Source: Acidimicrobiaceae bacterium
Lineage (GTDB): Bacteria; Actinomycetota; Acidimicrobiia; Acidimicrobiales; Aldehydirespiratoraceae
Length of the DNA: 64,000 nt
Direction of reading: 5' to 3'
Assembly: GCA_009837445.1 (NCBI GenBank)
Contig: VXTM01000004.1
Location: 158,900-222,899, forward strand
Shown: in pieces, positions 60,437 through 64,000 of the stretch
Numbering within the stretch: the stretch's first letter is position 1
Layout: the number at the start of each line of letters is the position of its first letter
Position numbers and translations under genes: made by a program
Notes under the pieces: generated by a model
The model's input: the letters and a program-made list of their open reading frames with translations, nothing else
Database searches by the model: none
Told to the model about the DNA's origin: nothing

Positions 60437-61092
60437 GGATCCTCCGAGAGTTCGGCATCGGTGCCACCTGCCTGGGCTGCTACTACCTCGTGCGCCGCCT
60501 GGTGTGGAACGAGCGGGGACGGAGCCGGGCGGCCCGCAACGCCGAACGGGTCGTAGCCGCCGAGGAGCGGCTCGGACTGCGCATCGAGCCCGCCGTCCAG
60601 CAGGCCGCGCTGCGTCATCGCCGCCTGGTCGACATGCTCAACGTGGGGTACGCGGTCGGCAACCTCACCCTGAGCGCCGGTTGGCTCATCGTGCTCCACC
60701 GCAGGGGTAGCCCCGCTTTCATCCGGGAGCGGCGGGCCGCGGTAGCGGCCTACGCCGGTGCCCTACCGGTGTTCCTGGCTTTCCCCACCGCCCCGCCCCG
60801 CAGCCGCGACGAGGTGGTGGACACCCTGCTCGACCGGGGAATCGACCTGGACAATCGCTGGCTGGTCCGCTTCTACAACCCGATCGCGGCCATGCCCAGC
60901 CACCATGTGGCCTTCGCGGTAGTGACCGGGCTGGGCATGGCCCGCTTCGCCCGCAACCCGCTGGTGCGAGCCTTCGGGGTCGTCTATCCGGCCGCGGTGT
61001 CGCTGGTGGTGGTGGCCACCGGCAATCACTACACCGCCGACGTGATCGCCGGGGCCGCCTTAGGGGCCGCGGCCCGGGTCGCCACCCGATGA
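60433..61092 (+). CDS. PAP2-superfamily membrane phosphatase / inositol-phosphotransferase-like
   Basis: 219 residues. The catalytic elements are AMPSHHVAF and ATGNHYTADVIAGAALG, of the PAP2_3 kind seen in inositol-phosphorylceramide synthase-like proteins; the N-terminal KxxxxxxRP motif of classical PAP2 is not evident. Several membrane helices are present. It overlaps genes on both sides, so it works with the acyltransferase and flippase-like genes in envelope lipid synthesis. The reaction may be dephosphorylation of a lipid or head-group transfer. Confidence 0.82.
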   Translation: MRILREFGIGATCLGCYYLVRRLVWNERGRSRAARNAERVVAAEERLGLRIEPAVQQAALRHRRLVDMLNVGYAVGNLTLSAGWLIVLHRRGSPAFIRERRAAVAAYAGALPVFLAFPTAPPRSRDEVVDTLLDRGIDLDNRWLVRFYNPIAAMPSHHVAFAVVTGLGMARFARNPLVRAFGVVYPAAVSLVVVATGNHYTADVIAGAALGAAARVATR

Positions 61093-62234
61093 GCGAGCAC
61101 CTCCCGCCCTCCGACGAAGCCGGACCCGATCCGCGGGCCGCCTCGCAGCCCGAGCCGATGTCGCCGGCCGCGGCCGATCGGCTGGAGGCCCTGCGGGCAC
61201 CGCGGCCCGCCCAGGTAGCGCTGGCTGCCGGGGTTGCATTGATCGTCACCGCGGTGCTGGTGGTGTCCATAGGCCGGTTTGCCGGGTTCACCAAGCTGGG
61301 CGACACGCTCAACGGCGCCGCCTGGGGCTGGCTCGGGCTGTGCGCACTGGGCCAGATCGGAGTGTTCGTGGGCTACGCCGGGGCCTTCCGGGCCTCCCTG
61401 GCCGAGAGTGTGAGCGCCCAGAACATTGATCCCGAGAACTCCCAGGTAGGAGTGTGGTACTCGCTGAAGGTGGCTCTCGGAGGATTCGGGCTCACCCAGC
61501 TCGTGGCCGCGGGCGGGGCGGCCGGCATGGCGTTCACGTTCTGGGTGCTGCGACGGCTGGGCTTCTCCAAGCGGAACGCCATGGTGCAGCTGATCACGCT
61601 GAACACCGCGGTCTACCTCGTGTTCGGCGTGCTGGGCTGGCTAGGTGCGCTGGTGGGGCTGCTGGACCCGGCCGTCCCCAAGGCGATGACCTTGAGCTGG
61701 CTCGCGGGGTTCATCGCGGTGATCGCGGTGGCTCGCTGGTTCACGCAGCCCCACCGGGCGGTTTCCTTCGGTGCCGCCGACGGAGCCGGCCGGCTCCGCC
61801 GGGCGCTGGCGGTCGGCGTGACTGCCGCGGCCCGGGTGAGGACGTGCACCCGCACCGCCGACGGGCGGCGCCTGTTGAACTGGTCGCTGCTGTACTGGGT
61901 CGGCGACCTGGTGAGCCTGTGGGCCGCGCTGCGGGCCTTCGGCGTGACCGTCTCGGTGGCTGCCATCGTCGTTGCCTATGTCATGGGCTATCTGGCCCAG
62001 TCGGTGCCGATCCCCCTGATCGCCACCGGCGGCGTGGACGCGGCCACCACCTTCACGCTGAGGGCAGTCGGGGTGCCCATCGAAGTGGCCCTGCTGGGCG
62101 TGGTGGCCCACCGGGTGTTCGCCTTCTGGCTGCCGGTGTTCCCCGGTCTGTGGTCGGCCACCGTGCTGGTGCGGGAGGAGATACCCGCTAGCGGGCGAAG
62201 GGGTCGGCTGTTCCCGTGGGGGCGCTCGGCGTGA
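61089..62234 (+). CDS. Flippase-like integral membrane protein (YbhN / LPG-synthase TM family)
   Basis: 381 residues. Multiple membrane helices, with GLTQLVAAGGAAGMAFTFWVL and LAQSVPIPLIATGGVDAATTFTL as in the lysylphosphatidylglycerol-synthase transmembrane (UPF0104) family. Such proteins are thought to flip lipids or lipid-linked sugars. It is coupled to PAP2 by a 4-bp overlap. Its 3' end overlaps the convergent P450 gene by 47 bp, which is unusual. Confidence 0.8.
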   Translation: MSEHLPPSDEAGPDPRAASQPEPMSPAAADRLEALRAPRPAQVALAAGVALIVTAVLVVSIGRFAGFTKLGDTLNGAAWGWLGLCALGQIGVFVGYAGAFRASLAESVSAQNIDPENSQVGVWYSLKVALGGFGLTQLVAAGGAAGMAFTFWVLRRLGFSKRNAMVQLITLNTAVYLVFGVLGWLGALVGLLDPAVPKAMTLSWLAGFIAVIAVARWFTQPHRAVSFGAADGAGRLRRALAVGVTAAARVRTCTRTADGRRLLNWSLLYWVGDLVSLWAALRAFGVTVSVAAIVVAYVMGYLAQSVPIPLIATGGVDAATTFTLRAVGVPIEVALLGVVAHRVFAFWLPVFPGLWSATVLVREEIPASGRRGRLFPWGRSA

Positions 62235-63450
62235 ACGTGACCGGCATCGACACCACGCCGGTCATGAGCAGGTTGCCCGGATAGGGCGTGAAGGCGTCGA
62301 CGTCGATCTCGTAGTCACCGATGCGGGCCAGCACGTCGCCCAGCATGAGCTGCGACTCGATGCGGGCGATCGACGAGCCGATGCAGCGGTGGCCCCCCAG
62401 GCCGAACGCTAGGTGCTTGTTGACGGCACGGTCGATGCGGATCTCGTCGGCGCTGTCGAACGCCGACGAGTCGTGGTTGGCGGCCACCCAGCTGATGAAC
62501 ACCACATCGCCCCTCCGGATTTGGCGGCCGCCCAGCTCCACGTCCCGGGTGGCGGTGCGGGTGAGGGTCTCGCTGGGGCTGTAGAAGCGCAGGAACTCCT
62601 CCACCGCCGGTCCGATCAAGTCGGGATCCTCGATGAGGCGGGCCCGGTCGCCGGGATGGGTCCCCAGGTGGTGCAGCCCCCACGACACCAGTGACGTGGT
62701 TGTGTCTAGGCCGCCAGCCACCAGGTTCCACATGATTCCGGTGATCTCGTCGTCGCTGAGGAGTCGCCCGCCGATGGTCGCGTTGACGAGGGCGGTGGTC
62801 ACGTCGTCGGCCGGGTTGTCCCTGCGGTAGGCCGCGAAACTCGATAGCTCGGCCCACATGTCGTCGCGGCGTGCCACCGCGCTGCGGAACCTCTCGTCGG
62901 TGACTTCATAGGAGGAGGTGGCGTGGAAGAAGTCGGCGTAGTGACGCCAGTTGGCAGCGTCCATCCCCATCATCTCAAGCGTCAGCACCGCCGGCACCGG
63001 CGTGGCGTAGTCGAGCACGAGGTCGGCCGCGCCGGCCTCCACGAACTGGTCGATGAACCAGGACGAGACCGCCTCCATGCGGGGCCGCTGGCGCTCGACG
63101 ACCCGGGGCGTCATGAGGGGGTTAAGCACCCGGCGCAGGTCGGCATGCTCGGGGCCGTCGATCTCCGAGACGCCCATGCGGGGCACGTACGGCGGCCGGG
63201 GTATCCCGCAGATGCCGTGATAGGAGATCCCGTCGCCGGCGTCGGGCTCGTACTTGTGGGCGAACGTCTCGTTGTCGCGGGCAACGGCCGCCACCGACTC
63301 GTAGTCGGTGACCATCCAGAACCCGCCGTAGTGCTGGTTGAACACCACCGGGCAGCGCTCCCGCAGCTCGGCATAGCGGTCGTGGCGGTCGGCGATGAAG
63401 GCCGGAGCCTGATGGTCGACATCGATGGTGCCGTCGGGCAGATCTTGCAT
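62188..63450 (-). CDS. Cytochrome P450
   Basis: 420 residues from ATG 63450. The heme-ligand Cys356 is in FGLGGHRCIGS; the I-helix oxygen motif is AGGLDTTT, and ExxR lies in EEFLRFYSP. Bacterial soluble class. It is related in layout to steroid/fatty-acid-type P450s of actinobacteria; the substrate cannot be named. The ORF-track start 120 codons upstream lies in the divergent ligase gene. No ferredoxin gene is adjacent. The stop overlaps the flippase-like gene on the other strand. Confidence 0.92.
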   Translation of the reverse strand: MQDLPDGTIDVDHQAPAFIADRHDRYAELRERCPVVFNQHYGGFWMVTDYESVAAVARDNETFAHKYEPDAGDGISYHGICGIPRPPYVPRMGVSEIDGPEHADLRRVLNPLMTPRVVERQRPRMEAVSSWFIDQFVEAGAADLVLDYATPVPAVLTLEMMGMDAANWRHYADFFHATSSYEVTDERFRSAVARRDDMWAELSSFAAYRRDNPADDVTTALVNATIGGRLLSDDEITGIMWNLVAGGLDTTTSLVSWGLHHLGTHPGDRARLIEDPDLIGPAVEEFLRFYSPSETLTRTATRDVELGGRQIRRGDVVFISWVAANHDSSAFDSADEIRIDRAVNKHLAFGLGGHRCIGSSIARIESQLMLGDVLARIGDYEIDVDAFTPYPGNLLMTGVVSMPVTFTPSAPTGTADPFAR

Positions 63451-63457
63451 GAGCCTC

Positions 63458-63474
63458 GCCGATCTCCGATCGGC
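63458..63474. promoter_or_regulatory. Inverted repeat in the P450 leader
   Basis: Perfect 7-bp arms GCCGATC / GATCGGC around TCC lie just upstream of the P450 ATG, between the P450 gene and the divergent ligase gene. It could be an operator or an mRNA hairpin. TACTAT on the minus strand further upstream may be the P450 -10 box. Confidence 0.35.
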
Positions 63475-63540
63475 CGCGCATAGTAACCGACCGATAGTTG
63501 CCGGTAGGACTGGCAAGGGCTCCGAACTAGTGTCTCGACA

Positions 63541-64000
63541 GTGAACGACCACCACACCGACCAGGCAACCGGAGGCGACGCACCGGCCATGACCATTGCC
63601 GAGGCCGACGCCATGCTCACCGGCCCCGGCGGCTTCTTCGAGATCGTCACCGAGACGGTGAACGGCGTCGAGATGCCGGTGGTGGCCAGCCCGCACAGCA
63701 GCCTGCGCGACCTGCTGGCCGCGTCCCTGAACCACGGCGGTGACGGGTCGGCCCGCTACTACCTGTTCGACGACGGCCGCAGCGCCACCTTCGCCGAGAA
63801 CATCTCGCATACGGCCGCGGTGGCCGCCGGCCTCTCCGAACGCTACGGCATCGGGCCCGGCGACCGGGTGGGGCTGCTGGGCGCCAACCAGCCGGGGTGG
63901 ATCCAGGGATTCTGGGGAACGGTCAGCGCCGGAGCCATCGCGGTCGCCATGAACGGCTGGTGGAAGGGCGACGAGATCCGCTACGGCATCGAGCTGACCG
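63541..64000 (+). CDS. Acyl-CoA ligase (class I adenylate-forming), 3' end cut by the window
   Basis: Missing from the ORF track because no stop codon lies in the window. From GTG 63541 the frame is open to base 64000 (153 codons). The sequence HSSLRDLLAASLNHGG, ARYYLFDDGRSATFAENI, GIGPGDRVGLLGANQPGWIQGFWGTVSAGAIAVAMNGWW is the N-terminal domain of fatty-acid-CoA ligase-type enzymes. TAGTGT at 63528-63533 lies 7 nt before the GTG, so it is probably leaderless. It is divergent from the P450 gene with 90 bp between. Confidence 0.87.
   Translation, partial: MNDHHTDQATGGDAPAMTIAEADAMLTGPGGFFEIVTETVNGVEMPVVASPHSSLRDLLAASLNHGGDGSARYYLFDDGRSATFAENISHTAAVAAGLSERYGIGPGDRVGLLGANQPGWIQGFWGTVSAGAIAVAMNGWWKGDEIRYGIELT

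Overview
The window is 64 kb of high-GC DNA that reads as a chromosome segment of a free-living or host-associated actinobacterium. Acidimicrobiia is my best guess. This rests on several luciferase-like (F420-type) oxidoreductases, many acyl-CoA catabolic genes, frequent GTG starts, ATGA gene overlaps, and many starts lying 6-8 nt behind a TAnnnT -10 box (leaderless transcripts). Uptake systems for betaine-class osmolytes suggest a marine, sponge or otherwise salty habitat. The taxonomic call is inference; no rRNA or tRNA gene is visible. There is no intergenic stretch over 300 bases, no CRISPR array and no insertion sequence.

Layout. 1-1843: the end of a branched-chain amino-acid-type ABC transporter (LivM-LivG fusion, LivF). 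1906-9865: a TetR regulator divergent from a tightly overlapping seven-gene catabolic operon (acyl-CoA ligase, alpha/beta hydrolase, LLM oxidoreductase, SDR, amidase, crotonase, double hot-dog hydratase). 9904-15377: a DUF2461 gene, a PLP decarboxylase, a DUF1697 gene with a deleted second copy, a small HTH gene pair with tandem operators, and an Ada-AlkA plus Ogt DNA-alkylation repair pair. 15432-22684: a GcvT-like folate enzyme, a serine hydrolase, three LLM oxidoreductases, an AhpD-like protein and a TrzN-like amidohydrolase. 22928-28263: a betaine-type ABC importer whose binding protein is an internal tandem duplication and whose permease is a double fusion. 28334-33845: a crotonase, a biotin-carrier domain and a polyamine-type ABC importer. 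33880-42649: acyl-CoA metabolism (ADP-forming acyl-CoA synthetase, MaoC pair, SDR, DUF35 plus thiolase-like pair, carboxyltransferase, a second crotonase, MaoC).

42676-47838 is the most striking locus. A predicted ligand-gated K+ channel has the pore and ligand-domain order of ionotropic glutamate receptors, and carries an extra N-terminal betaine-binding (OpuAC) domain. It is transcribed divergently from a BCCT betaine transporter and a membrane-tethered OpuAC protein. I propose that this is an osmolyte-sensing or osmolyte-uptake module coupled to K+ flux.

47899-56842: a crotonase and ADP-forming synthetase pair, then a complete oligopeptide-type ABC importer whose lipoprotein carries the same alanine-rich coiled-coil stalk as the polyamine-binding protein. 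56930-64000: an acyl-CoA dehydrogenase plus kinase-like pair resembling a split ACAD10/11, a lipid-envelope triad (acyltransferase, PAP2, flippase-like), a cytochrome P450, and the start of a further acyl-CoA ligase cut by the window end.
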